Source: JAJDXW01 sp965202895 (GTDB lineage: Bacteria; Pseudomonadota; Gammaproteobacteria; HK1). From it: 64,000 bases of DNA. The translations under genes and the position numbers were made by a program. The stretch lies in assembly GCA_965202895.1 (NCBI GenBank), contig OZ241901.1, positions 3,906,001 to 3,970,000 of the forward strand. Direction: 5' to 3'. This document shows, piece by piece, positions 1 to 7,363 of this stretch (position 1 is the stretch's first letter; each line of letters begins with the position of its first letter). Under the pieces are notes generated by a model. It searched no databases and was not told the origin of the DNA. It was given only the letters and a program-made list of their open reading frames with translations.

Positions 1-621
1 CGCGGACCGCTTCGGCGGCTCGCCTCCCAGCTCTCCGAGCGGGAGCTCTACGACCTCGAGGAACGCTACGTCCTGCTCTTCGACCGCACCCGCTCGCTCT
101 CGCTGCACCTCTTCGAGCACGTGCACGGAGAGAGCCGGGACCGGGGGCAGGCCATGGTGGAGCTGAAGGAGCTCTACGCGGCGAACGGTCTCGAGATGCC
201 CGCCAACGAGCTGCCGGACTACCTCCCGCTCTTCCTCGAGTTCCTGTCCACGAGGCCGCTCGACGAGGCCCGGGGTTACCTCGCGGACGTCGTGCACATC
301 GTCTCCGTCCTTGGCGAGCGCCTGCGGAGGCGAAGAAGCATCTACGCCGGCGTCTTCGCGGGGCTCGAGGCGCTGGCCGGGGCGAAGGCGGAGCGGCAGG
401 ACGTGGAAGAGCTGCTCGAACGGCCGGACGACGATCCGAACGACCTCGAAGCCCTCGACCGGGTGTGGGAGGAGGAGCCGGTGACGTTCGGCGGCCCCGC
501 CCCGAACGCGGCGGCGTCGTGCGGGCCGGACCGGGTGGCCGCGCAGATCCGCGCCGGACGGCGGCCCCCGCCCCCGGCGGGGCGCCCGTCCCCGGCGGAC
601 GCCGGCCGCGGCGCCGGTTGA
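1..621 (+). CDS. narJ: Nitrate reductase molybdenum cofactor assembly chaperone NarJ (5'-truncated)
   Basis: The reading frame is open from base 1, so the start lies outside the window; 206 codons are visible. The sequence reads through a conserved NarJ segment (LYDLEERYVLLFDR, then HLFEHVHGESRDRG and DYLPLFLEF). NarJ is the cytoplasmic chaperone of the TorD/NarJ family that holds the NarG catalytic subunit during molybdenum cofactor insertion and before it docks to the membrane subunit NarI. narI follows 57 bases downstream in the same direction, the usual narGHJI order, so narG and narH are expected just upstream. The last 40 or so residues are a Pro/Gly/Ala-rich tail of low complexity. Confidence 0.93.
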   Translation, partial: RGPLRRLASQLSERELYDLEERYVLLFDRTRSLSLHLFEHVHGESRDRGQAMVELKELYAANGLEMPANELPDYLPLFLEFLSTRPLDEARGYLADVVHIVSVLGERLRRRRSIYAGVFAGLEALAGAKAERQDVEELLERPDDDPNDLEALDRVWEEEPVTFGGPAPNAAASCGPDRVAAQIRAGRRPPPPAGRPSPADAGRGAG

Positions 622-678
622 GGCTCCGGGACCGGCGCGCGCGGGAAGGCGGGAAGGAGCACAAGGAGGGAGGGGCCC

Positions 679-1416
679 ATGGCCGGCTATCTCGATACCC
701 TGGCGTTCGGCATCTACCCCTACGTCGCGCTCGCCGTGCTCGTGGTCGGCTCCGTCGTCCGTTACGACCGGGAGCCCTATACGTGGCGCTCCGGGTCGAG
801 CCAGCTCCTCCGCCGCCGGCAGCTCATCGTGGGCTCGGTGCTGTTCCACGCCGGGGTGCTGGTGGTGTTCTTCGGCCACCTGGTGGGTCTCCTGACCCCG
901 ATCCAGGTCTTCGAAGCGCTCGGCGTCAGCCACGGCTTCAAGCAGCTCATGGCGATCGTGGTGGGGGGAGCGGCCGGCGCGGCGGCGCTCGCCGGGGCGA
1001 CGATGCTCGCCCATCGGCGCTTCTTCGACGCGCGGGTGCGGGCGCAGTCCTCGTTCTCCGACAACCTGGTGATCGCGATCCTGTGGGTCCAGCTCGTCCT
1101 CGGCCTCCTCACCATTCCGGTGTCCCTCGGCCACCTCGACGGGGCCGAGATGGTGAAGCTGATGGCCTGGGCGCAAGGCATCTTCACCTTCGACCCGGAG
1201 GCGGCCGGCTACGTCGCGGGCGCGCACCCCATCTTCAAGCTCCACCTCCTTCTCGGGCTCACGATCTTCGTCATCTTCCCGTTCACCCGCCTCGTGCACA
1301 TGCTGAGCGTGCCGATCCGCTATCTGTGGCGCCCGGGCTACCAGGTGGTGCGGTCGCGTCCCGCTCCCCGGTCGAGGGTCGGTAGGGGCTCGAGCCCGGC
1401 CGGCGGCAACCGCTGA
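679..1416 (+). CDS. narI: Respiratory nitrate reductase gamma subunit (cytochrome b)
   Basis: A 245-residue polytopic membrane protein. It is the diheme cytochrome b that takes electrons from quinol and passes them to NarH and NarG. Five hydrophobic segments can be counted. The heme-ligand histidines of the family appear at H57 and H67 (LFHAG, GHLVG) and at H189 and H207 (KLHLLLG, RLVHML). The start ATG is preceded by AAGGAGGGA at good spacing. It is the last gene of the nar operon. The basic, Pro/Arg-rich final 30 residues are not typical of the core family and end against a repeat-filled convergent gap. Confidence 0.95.
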   Translation: MAGYLDTLAFGIYPYVALAVLVVGSVVRYDREPYTWRSGSSQLLRRRQLIVGSVLFHAGVLVVFFGHLVGLLTPIQVFEALGVSHGFKQLMAIVVGGAAGAAALAGATMLAHRRFFDARVRAQSSFSDNLVIAILWVQLVLGLLTIPVSLGHLDGAEMVKLMAWAQGIFTFDPEAAGYVAGAHPIFKLHLLLGLTIFVIFPFTRLVHMLSVPIRYLWRPGYQVVRSRPAPRSRVGRGSSPAGGNR

Positions 1417-1426
1417 CGCGGTTGCC

Positions 1427-1475
1427 TGGCGATTCCGCGGCGCGGAATCGCGGGCGCTCCGGCCAGTGCCTCATC
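1427..1475. repeat. Short palindromic dispersed repeat (family R6), copy 1
   Basis: A short hairpin-forming unit (GGCGATTCC with GGAATCGC) is followed by GGGCGCTCCGGCCAGTGCC. A related unit lies at 50397-50455. It sits in the 429-base convergent gap between narI and ccmI. The gap also holds a palindromic element (1671-1755), and I see no gene in it. Confidence 0.55.
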
Positions 1476-1670
1476 AGTCGGATACTCGAGCCGATCCGTG
1501 TGGAATATCCAGGTGACAGGGATGTCGGAATCCCTGTTCCGGTGCTGGAACGGCCAGGGTCGACCGGGAGGTTCCGCTTGCGTACCCGACCCGTGTGTAC
1601 GCACGAGGAACGGTCCGGGACCGCGGAGGTGCGCAACCTGGCGACGCCCTGGACGCACGAGATCCGCGCT

Positions 1671-1755
1671 TCCTGGGAACGCTTGTGTCCCGCCCGCAAG
1701 TGGGACGGCAAGACCACCGCCGATCGATGCGGGGGGGATGTCCGCGTTCCCAGGA
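1671..1755. repeat. Palindromic dispersed element PE1, copy A
   Basis: The element begins TCCTGGGAACGC and ends GCGTTCCCAGGA, a 12-base terminal inverted repeat. An inner pair (CCCGCCCGCA with a diverged TGCGGGGGGG) extends the hairpin. Near-identical elements lie at 29299-29385 and 41169-41259, and degenerate ones at 46073-46256 and 49136-49420. Bases 1756-1840 downstream carry pieces of a second family (R3), including GGCGTGAAA. A role as a bidirectional terminator between narI and ccmI is possible but not shown. Confidence 0.8.
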
Positions 1756-1845
1756 AGCGCCGTTCCCAGGACCTTCACTGCCCTGATCGGCCGAACCGGT
1801 TTCATCCACGCTAGCCAGTTCCGCGGCGTGAAACGACCTTGCGCG

Positions 1846-2547
1846 TCAACGGTTGCCGGCCGCCTCGTTCATGAGCTGCTCGAACATCCGGGTCTCCGTC
1901 TCGCCGAGGGGCCCGAGCCTCCGGAGGCGCTCCAGCCGGACGCGCGCTTCTTCGGCCCGGTCTTCGTGAAGGGCCGCGATGGCCGCGAACCACAACGCCT
2001 TGCGGTGGTCGGGGGCGAGAGCCAGGGCCCGTTCGACCAGCCGGGCCGGCTCACCCTCGAGCCGGTTGCGGTTCGCCCGGGCGATCGCTTCCGCTTCGGC
2101 GAGTAGCCGGACGACCTCCTCGCCGGCCGCCTCCCGCGGCGGCGCGGCATTCCGGACGGCGAAGGGATCGAGCCCGCGGGGCTCGCCGAGCAGGGCATAG
2201 ACCCCGGCCGCGAGGAGTGGAAACGCGAGCCCGAGGAAGAGGGCGGCGCCCCGGCGGGGCCGCGCCGCCGCCGGGTCGGGGCGGACGCCGGCCGGGAGGG
2301 CCGCAGGGTCGAGATCCCGCAGCAGCGAGCGGGCGACGTCGTCGTGCGCCGCACGGGTCGCCGGCGGCGCCCCGGAAGGGTCCTCTTCCCCGGCTTCGAT
2401 CTCCGTGAGGCGGGCCCGATGCGCCGCGAGTGCCGCGTCGCGCCGATCGGGGCGCGCGGGGTGGGTGCGCCGCAGGAGCGGCCACGCGAGGAAGCCGGCC
2501 CCGGCGGCGGCGAGCCCGGCGGCGAGGACCCAGAACAGCGCGGTCAA
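1846..2547 (-). CDS. ccmI: Cytochrome c maturation protein CcmI
   Basis: A 233-residue protein with two N-terminal-half membrane segments (residues about 3-25 and 100-120) and a C-terminal tetratricopeptide-like region (LVERALALAPDHRKALW, typical TPR spacing). CcmI holds apocytochrome c next to the CcmF/H heme ligation complex. The likely start is TTG at 2547, overlapping the ccmH stop in ATTGA, because no ATG or GTG exists before the first membrane segment. It is shorter than E. coli-type proteins and seems to have only about one to two TPR units. It is the last gene of a two-gene ccmHI unit stranded about 29 kb from the rest of the ccm operon. Confidence 0.85.
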   Translation of the reverse strand: MTALFWVLAAGLAAAGAGFLAWPLLRRTHPARPDRRDAALAAHRARLTEIEAGEEDPSGAPPATRAAHDDVARSLLRDLDPAALPAGVRPDPAAARPRRGAALFLGLAFPLLAAGVYALLGEPRGLDPFAVRNAAPPREAAGEEVVRLLAEAEAIARANRNRLEGEPARLVERALALAPDHRKALWFAAIAALHEDRAEEARVRLERLRRLGPLGETETRMFEQLMNEAAGNR

Positions 2548-3035
2548 TCCGGCGGCCCGGGCCTGCGCTCCGCTTCCAGGAGCCCGGCGAGCCGGCGCCG
2601 GTCCTCCCCGGTGATCCTCTCGCCGGCCGGGGCGCGCCTTCGGACCCGCACCAGGAGCCCGGCGAGGGCCGCGAGCGCGAGGGCGAAGGGGCCGCACCAG
2701 AGCAGGGCCGTCGCCGCGTCGAAGGGCGGCCGGTAGCGCACGAAGTTGCCGTAGCGGGCCACCATGTACGCGAGGATCTCCTCGTCGGAACGCCCGTCCC
2801 GAAGCATCTCGTCGACCTTGTCGCGAAGGTCGCGGGCGAGGTCCGCATTCGAGTCCGCGATGCTCTGGTTCTGGCAGACGAGGCAGCGGATCTCTTCGAC
2901 CAGGCCGCGGTACCGGTCCGCGAGCTCGGGAGAGGGGAAGGAACGCGGCTCCATCCCCGGCGCCGGCGAAGCGACCAGGCCGGCCGCGAAGAGCATCGCG
3001 CCCGCGAGCCGCCACCGCCTGCGTTTCGGTCCCAT
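2544..3035 (-). CDS. ccmH: Cytochrome c maturation thiol oxidoreductase CcmH
   Basis: A 163-residue periplasmic protein anchored at both ends. It has an N-terminal signal/anchor (RRRWRLAGAMLFAAGLVAS), the redox motif RCLVCQNQSIADS (C51 and C54) and a C-terminal membrane helix (residues about 108-130). The LRCxxCQ motif is diagnostic for CcmH, which reduces the apocytochrome CXXCH cysteines before heme ligation. The chosen ATG gives a normal signal peptide. An in-frame ATG at 3056 would add seven residues and has no better ribosome site. Upstream, where ccmG would normally lie, there is instead a repeat, a transposase remnant and the prophage, so this pair must now have its own promoter. Confidence 0.92.
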   Translation of the reverse strand: MGPKRRRWRLAGAMLFAAGLVASPAPGMEPRSFPSPELADRYRGLVEEIRCLVCQNQSIADSNADLARDLRDKVDEMLRDGRSDEEILAYMVARYGNFVRYRPPFDAATALLWCGPFALALAALAGLLVRVRRRAPAGERITGEDRRRLAGLLEAERRPGPPD

Positions 3036-3096
3036 CGGCGCGGCAATGTCCTTCATTCCGGCCCGGAAGGGAAGGGGGCGCGGGCCGCGCGTCGGG

Positions 3097-3228
3097 GTGA
3101 TGTCACGCTGAGAACGAGGCGCGTCTCGGTGGGGAGCGGCGTGGCGGGTCGAGGGCCCCTGCGATGCGAGGGGCGACTGGCCTTCGGCCGGCGTCCGGGT
3201 TCGTTTCCGCCGCGGCTTGCGGTCGCAT
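3097..3228. repeat. Dispersed repeat R5, copy 1
   Basis: About 130 bases beginning GTGATGTCACGCTGAGAACG and running through a GAGGCGCGTCTCGGT block to a stretch ending in CGCGGCTTGCGG. A clearly related copy in the same orientation lies at 28519-28655. The two copies lie near the outer edges of the block of prophage and defence-gene remnants. The 3057-3698 gap holds this repeat, a transposase remnant and a hairpin, and no intact gene. Confidence 0.75.
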
Positions 3229-3319
3229 CCGCCCCGGTCGAGGACGGTGGCCGCCGGGAATCGCCGGAGCGTTCCGGGGATGGCGGCGATGGACGCGGAA
3301 AGGCTGCCCGGGCGAGAGG

Positions 3320-3545
3320 GCGGCGTCGAAGGCCTCCTCGCGGCGCATATCGAGAAGTGGTCGAGGGGTTCGGGCACGAAGCGCAAGCCGCCGCGCCGAA
3401 CGACGGCGAGGGCGACGTGGTTCATGATGGCGTTGTCGGCCGGCGCGTGGCGGGCGCGGACGCGGCAGGCGTCCGCGCCCAGGCTGGCGTCGCGGGGGCG
3501 TTCTCGACCATCCAGTGGCCGCGTTCAGGGACCCGGATTGTGGTT
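3320..3545 (-). pseudogene. C-terminal remnant of an ISAs1/IS4-like DDE transposase
   Basis: On the minus strand one frame reads ERGHWMVEN. The adjacent frame then continues RDASLGADACRVRARHAP and NHVALAVVRRGG. Together these match the end of ISAs1-family (H-repeat-associated) transposases, where an R.HW.IEN block is followed by a D..F.ED..R.R..HAP..... N.AL.LLRR pattern. A small frame change separates the two parts, and nothing of the N-terminal two thirds is present, so this is a dead fragment. A second, independent C-terminal remnant of the same type is at 43418-43606. No inverted repeats or target duplication were identified. Confidence 0.6.
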
Positions 3546-3615
3546 GACGGACCCGCTCCGGGCCGCTAGCCTTCACCTGCCGTCCCGACTATCCTGAATG
3601 GGACGGTTAGCTAGG

Positions 3616-3633
3616 AGGCCCCTTCGGGGGCCT
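3616..3633. terminator. GC-rich hairpin upstream of the prophage
   Basis: AGGCCCC-TTC-GGGGGCCT is a strong hairpin with a 7-base stem. It is followed by a short pyrimidine run (TCCTATT) rather than a full T tract. It would insulate the NYN-portal gene from upstream transcription. The terminator role is inferred from structure only. Confidence 0.5.
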
Positions 3634-3698
3634 TCCTATTCGGCGGTGGACCGGTTCGGAGCGCTCGGTTTCCGGACTCGATCTCGGAGGGAGCCGTG

Positions 3699-5087
3699 AT
3701 GGATCGAGTAGCAGCCTTCGTCGACGCGGGTTACCTGTTCGCGCAAGGCTCGAAGGAGATATCCGGCAGACAACTGCGACGTGGAGAAACTTCCCTCGAT
3801 CACCAGGCCCTGATCCGCGCGCTGAAGGCATTTGCGGAGAAGATATCCGGACTTCCATTGCTGCGGATCTACTGGTACGACGGCACTTCTCAAGGCCCGA
3901 CGCCCCAGCACAATACCCTGGCGGATCGAGCAGACATGAAAGTACGTCTCGGGTTCGTGAATTCCGCAGGACAACAGAAGGGCGTCGATTCCCTGATTGT
4001 GACGGACATGATCTCACTGGCCCGTAACCACGCGATGGCGGATTGTCTCCTCCTTTCGGGAGACGAAGATCTCAGGGTCGGTGTCCAACAGGCTCAGGGA
4101 TACGGGGTGCGGGTCCATCTCCTCGGAATCAGACCCGCACGGGGAAGCCAATCCCTGTTTCTTCTCCGGGAAGCGGACTCATCGCACGAATGGAGCTCCG
4201 ACGTCCTTCGCACGTTCCTGGAATGCGGCCCCGATGGGGTCGAGCCGATGGACGTGGATGGTCGGTCGGGGTCACCGGCGCCAGCGTCGAGTCACGCTAC
4301 CGAGTCCGTACTCCCGGACAGGGACGGACAGTCGGATCATGGGCGGAGGACGCTACGGCAAGTTGCAAGACGAGTGGCCGATGACGTGCCTCTTGCGGAC
4401 GTTCCTTCCCTGGTTGTGCTCTGGGACGTGACCCTGACGGGGGCGACGCAGGAGCAGATCGATGCGCGGCGCCGCGACATCCACGCACCCGCCGCGAACG
4501 ACGTCCGGGTGCACAACGAGGGGGAGATCTGGCGGGCCGTGACCGCCGATCTCAAGTCCTACGACGCGTCCGCCGCCGCGCGCCTGCACCGCAACCACAT
4601 CCTCTCCGGCGTCGGCGCGATCCCGGAGCACTGGTCGGGCGGGGGCGGGGACGTGAACCGGGCGACGGCGGCCGAGATGGGGGACCCGGCCCACAAGCAG
4701 ATGGCGATGCGTCAGCAGCTCTGGGCCGAGATCCTGCGCCGGGTCGCACGATACGTGATCTGGCGCCGGCTCGATCCGCTGGGCCTCTCCGCGCCGGACC
4801 CGGCGGACCCGGACCCCGAGCTGGAGCCGGCGGTCGAGTGGCCGGAGATGGTGGAGCGGGACGTGACCCGCCACTCGACCGCGCTCCAGCAGACGGTCGC
4901 GGCGGTGTCGGTCGCGCTCGGCGAGGGGCTGCTCGGGGCCGAGACCGCGGCGCGCCTGGTGGCGACCGTCGCGGAGAGGCTCGGGATCGAGATCGACCCG
5001 GCAGCGGAGCTCCGGGCGGCGGCCGGCCGGGGGGAGGGGGAGGACGCCTTCCCCGCCGCCGGGGACGGGGACGCCGGCGCGGCCTGA
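3699..5087 (+). CDS. NYN-domain protein fused in frame to the C-terminal half of a phage portal protein
   Basis: A 462-residue chimera. Residues 1 to about 175 are a NYN (LabA/DUF88-type, PIN-like) domain: VAAFVDAGYLF with D9, IYWYDG, and KGVDSLIVTDMISLA followed by LLLSGDEDL with acidic D97, D103, D122 and D124. Known NYN proteins are metal-dependent RNases. After a low-complexity linker (about 178-235), residues from about 238 (LWDVTLTGATQEQID, RVHNEGEIW, HWSGGGGDVNRATAAEMG) match the C-terminal part of Mu-like portal proteins. The N-terminal half of the portal, including most of the wing, is missing. The start is ATG at 3699, with GGAGG 8 bases upstream. The first part is visibly less GC-rich than the second. 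This looks like a deletion junction, not an evolved enzyme. Confidence 0.82.
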   Translation: MDRVAAFVDAGYLFAQGSKEISGRQLRRGETSLDHQALIRALKAFAEKISGLPLLRIYWYDGTSQGPTPQHNTLADRADMKVRLGFVNSAGQQKGVDSLIVTDMISLARNHAMADCLLLSGDEDLRVGVQQAQGYGVRVHLLGIRPARGSQSLFLLREADSSHEWSSDVLRTFLECGPDGVEPMDVDGRSGSPAPASSHATESVLPDRDGQSDHGRRTLRQVARRVADDVPLADVPSLVVLWDVTLTGATQEQIDARRRDIHAPAANDVRVHNEGEIWRAVTADLKSYDASAAARLHRNHILSGVGAIPEHWSGGGGDVNRATAAEMGDPAHKQMAMRQQLWAEILRRVARYVIWRRLDPLGLSAPDPADPDPELEPAVEWPEMVERDVTRHSTALQQTVAAVSVALGEGLLGAETAARLVATVAERLGIEIDPAAELRAAAGRGEGEDAFPAAGDGDAGAA

Positions 5088-6533
5088 GTGGCGACGGATG
5101 CGGAGCGGGACCGGGCGATGGCGGCCGAGCGCCGCCGGCGCACGCGGGCGCTCCCCCGGATCCAGCGCGAGACGGACGCGGAGATCGGGCGTCTCCTCCG
5201 GCGGGCGGACCGCGAGCTCCGGGCGCGGATCGCCGGGGGCGGGGGGACGGAGTGGGAGCGGTGGCTGACCCCGCGGTTCCGGGCGGCGGTGCGGCGGACG
5301 ATCGAGGAGATCGCCGCGCCCGCCGGGGAGGCGATGGCGGCGGCGGCGTCCGCCGCCTGGCAGGCCGGGCAGGACCTCGTGGACGCGCCGATCGATGCGG
5401 CCCTCGCCCTCGAAGCGCCGCGGGCGCGGGTCGCGGCGGCGCTCACGTCCCCGGACGTGCGGCAGCTCCGGGCGATGCGGGGGTTCCTCACGGGGAAGAT
5501 GGCCGAGGTCACCACGGACATGGCGAACCGGGCGAACACCCAGCTCGGGCTCATCATGCTCGGGGTGAAGACGCCGAGCGAGGCGGCGGCCGAGGTGGGG
5601 CGGATCACCGGGCGGACCCGGCGCCGGGCGCGCACCATCATCCGCACGGAGCTCGGGCGCGCGTACTCGACGGCCGGCCAGGAGCGGATGCAGCAGGCGC
5701 GGGCCGCCGGCCTCGACATCCGGAAGCAGTGGCGGCGCTCGAGCAAGCTCCACAGCCGGCCCGCGCACGACGCGGCGGACGGGCAGGTGCGGCCGGTGGA
5801 CGAGCCGTTCATCGTGGGGGGGGAGCGGCTGCTGTACCCGCGCGACCCGTCCGCCCCGCCCGCGGAGACGATCAACTGCGGGTGCCAGAGCCTGCCGTAC
5901 ATGGCGTCGTGGGCGGCGCGGGACCGGATCGCCCATCCCGGCCGCCGGCCGTACACGGACGAGGAGCGCGCGGCCGAGCCGGCCCGGGCGGACCTGGAGG
6001 GCCAGCCGTCCGCCCCGCTCCCCGGCGCGCCGGACGGCTGGATGCGGTGGAGGCGGGACGGGTTCCAGCCGGGGCGGGAGCCCGAGGCGGTCGATCTGGC
6101 GACGATGGCGCCGCGGGTCGCGCGGGGGGTGCGGGAGGCGGCCCCGCGCGGGATGAAGCGCCGCCGGATCCCGCGGCGCATCACACTCTCCCGGTCTCGG
6201 CTCCGACACGCCGCCCGCCCCTCCAAGGCGCGTCGAGGGGCGGCGCTCGACGCGGCCGATCTCGACCGGGTGCCGCAGATCCTCGCCCGCCCGGACGCCG
6301 TGCTGTACGACCCCGTGGACGATGCCCTGGCGTTCATCGCGCCGGCGTCGACCGGCGCTCCGGACCGCACGATCAAGATCGTCGTGCGGCCGGCCCGCAA
6401 GGAGAGCCTCAAGATGGGCCGCGGCCCGGTCGAGAGCGTCGTGACCAGTTCGGTGCGGACGATGGGCTACGTCCGTCGGGTCAATATGCGAGATCCGAGA
6501 TGGCGAGTGGTCGCCGGGTCGGTGGAGGGTTGA
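5088..6533 (+). CDS. Phage minor head protein (SPP1 gp7/Mu gpF-like) with C-terminal nuclease-like domain
   Basis: A 481-residue protein with a GTG start immediately after the portal stop (TGAGTG). The middle (residues about 180-290: GRITGRTRRRARTIIRTE, then SRPAHDAADGQVRPVDEPF and INCGCQ) is the classic phage head morphogenesis domain, including the terminal NCxC motif. This minor head protein joins portal and capsid during assembly. The last 95 residues (from about DAADLDRVPQILARPDAVLYD through KIVVRPARK) resemble the Barnase/EndoU/ColicinE5-RelE-like (PBECR) nuclease domains found fused to such proteins. That part is inference from pattern only. It is full length and shows no frame damage. 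Confidence 0.85.
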   Translation: MATDAERDRAMAAERRRRTRALPRIQRETDAEIGRLLRRADRELRARIAGGGGTEWERWLTPRFRAAVRRTIEEIAAPAGEAMAAAASAAWQAGQDLVDAPIDAALALEAPRARVAAALTSPDVRQLRAMRGFLTGKMAEVTTDMANRANTQLGLIMLGVKTPSEAAAEVGRITGRTRRRARTIIRTELGRAYSTAGQERMQQARAAGLDIRKQWRRSSKLHSRPAHDAADGQVRPVDEPFIVGGERLLYPRDPSAPPAETINCGCQSLPYMASWAARDRIAHPGRRPYTDEERAAEPARADLEGQPSAPLPGAPDGWMRWRRDGFQPGREPEAVDLATMAPRVARGVREAAPRGMKRRRIPRRITLSRSRLRHAARPSKARRGAALDAADLDRVPQILARPDAVLYDPVDDALAFIAPASTGAPDRTIKIVVRPARKESLKMGRGPVESVVTSSVRTMGYVRRVNMRDPRWRVVAGSVEG

Positions 6534-6701
6534 GATGCCGCCGGTCCGGGACGCTACCCCCGGAAAGTCCGCATGGCGGTGAACCGCGATGCCATCTCTG
6601 GGACCGCTACCCAGCTCCCGGCGACGGGCGCATCGTAGCATGAGTGACCGGGTGTGCGCCCGCGCGAAGTGCGGTCGCCGCTCCCGCGCCCGGCAGCAGC
6701 G

Positions 6702-6956
6702 ATGAGCCCGCTCGTCACGCTCCGGGCCCGTCGTGCGGAGATGGAGTCGATGTCGGATGAGGAGCTCCGCGAGTGGACCGCGTATCTGCGGATCGAACGG
6801 GTGGACGATCTGGTCTCCGCCTGCCTGCGGCACAACACGCGGATGGAGATCGAGTACGTGCTGGCGGACCGCGCGTACTATCGGGCTCGGCGCGTGAGAG
6901 CTGCACTCCGAGGGATGCCGGACCCCATCGCCGGCGCCCGACCGGATATCGTCTGA
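6702..6956 (+). CDS. Small hypothetical prophage protein
   Basis: An 84-residue frame with coherent composition (SMSDEELREWTAYL, CLRHNTRMEIEYVLADRAYY), giving a helical, charged protein with one Cys. I do not recognise it. It lies in an otherwise sparse 640-base stretch between the minor head gene and the protease gene. No convincing ribosome site precedes the ATG, and the true start may differ. Confidence 0.4.
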   Translation: MSPLVTLRARRAEMESMSDEELREWTAYLRIERVDDLVSACLRHNTRMEIEYVLADRAYYRARRVRAALRGMPDPIAGARPDIV

Positions 6957-6992
6957 GCAGTCGGGTCCGCACCGTGGAGAGGTCCCGGTGAG

Positions 6993-7115
6993 ACTTCTTT
7001 AGATTGCCTTTTAATCGCTTTTAATTCGAGCGATCTCCAGACGGCGCACCCACCTGTACCGCTCCGGGGGTCGGGCCGCTCACAGGGCCGACGTCAGTAC
7101 ATATAACGCTTTATC
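6993..7115 (+). promoter_or_regulatory. AT-rich stretch before the protease/capsid genes, possible promoter
   Basis: Two conspicuously AT-rich patches (near 6996-7028, with CTTTTAATCGCTTTTAATTC, and near 7095-7112, with ACATATAACGCTTTATC) interrupt a region that is otherwise above 70% GC. Such patches are natural places for a promoter serving the genes from 7176 on. No confident -35/-10 pair with standard spacing could be fixed, so this is a location hint only. Confidence 0.3.
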
Positions 7116-7175
7116 TGTCAGGCGAGGCGGACGGGTGGTTACCATCCGCGTGGTCCGATGCCAGGTAGATGCGCC

Positions 7176-7361
7176 ATGCCCGATCCCCAGCTCCCGACCG
7201 CCGCCAAGGTCGCCCGCGTCCTCAATCTGAAGCCGTCGGCGGCCGAGCGCGCCGACGGCTACGAGTCCGGCGCCTCGCTCGTCGAGTCGATCACCGAGGT
7301 CGGCGACGAGGTCGTCGTGATCACGGTCCGCGGCGGCAAGCACCGGCTGCCGAGGGACTGA
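7176..7361 (+). CDS. Small hypothetical prophage protein upstream of protease
   Basis: A 61-residue frame (MPDPQLPTAAKVARVL, GASLVESITEVGDEVVVITV, RGGKHRLPRD) ending 2 bases before the protease GTG, so it is probably translated with it. An AGGT lies about 8 bases before the ATG. The product looks like a short alpha/beta protein of unknown role. The upstream in-frame ATG at 7158 would add six residues. Confidence 0.5.
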   Translation: MPDPQLPTAAKVARVLNLKPSAAERADGYESGASLVESITEVGDEVVVITVRGGKHRLPRD

Positions 7362-7363
7362 CG

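Noticed and set aside
465..1385. Long plus-strand frame covering the end of narJ and all of narI
   Set aside because: It is Arg/Gly/Pro-rich shadow coding in a GC-rich strand; narJ and narI in other frames have clear domains.
4353..6833. 826-codon minus frame opposite the portal and minor head genes
   Set aside because: Composition is His/Arg/Pro-rich shadow sequence; the plus-strand genes have recognisable domains and coupled starts.
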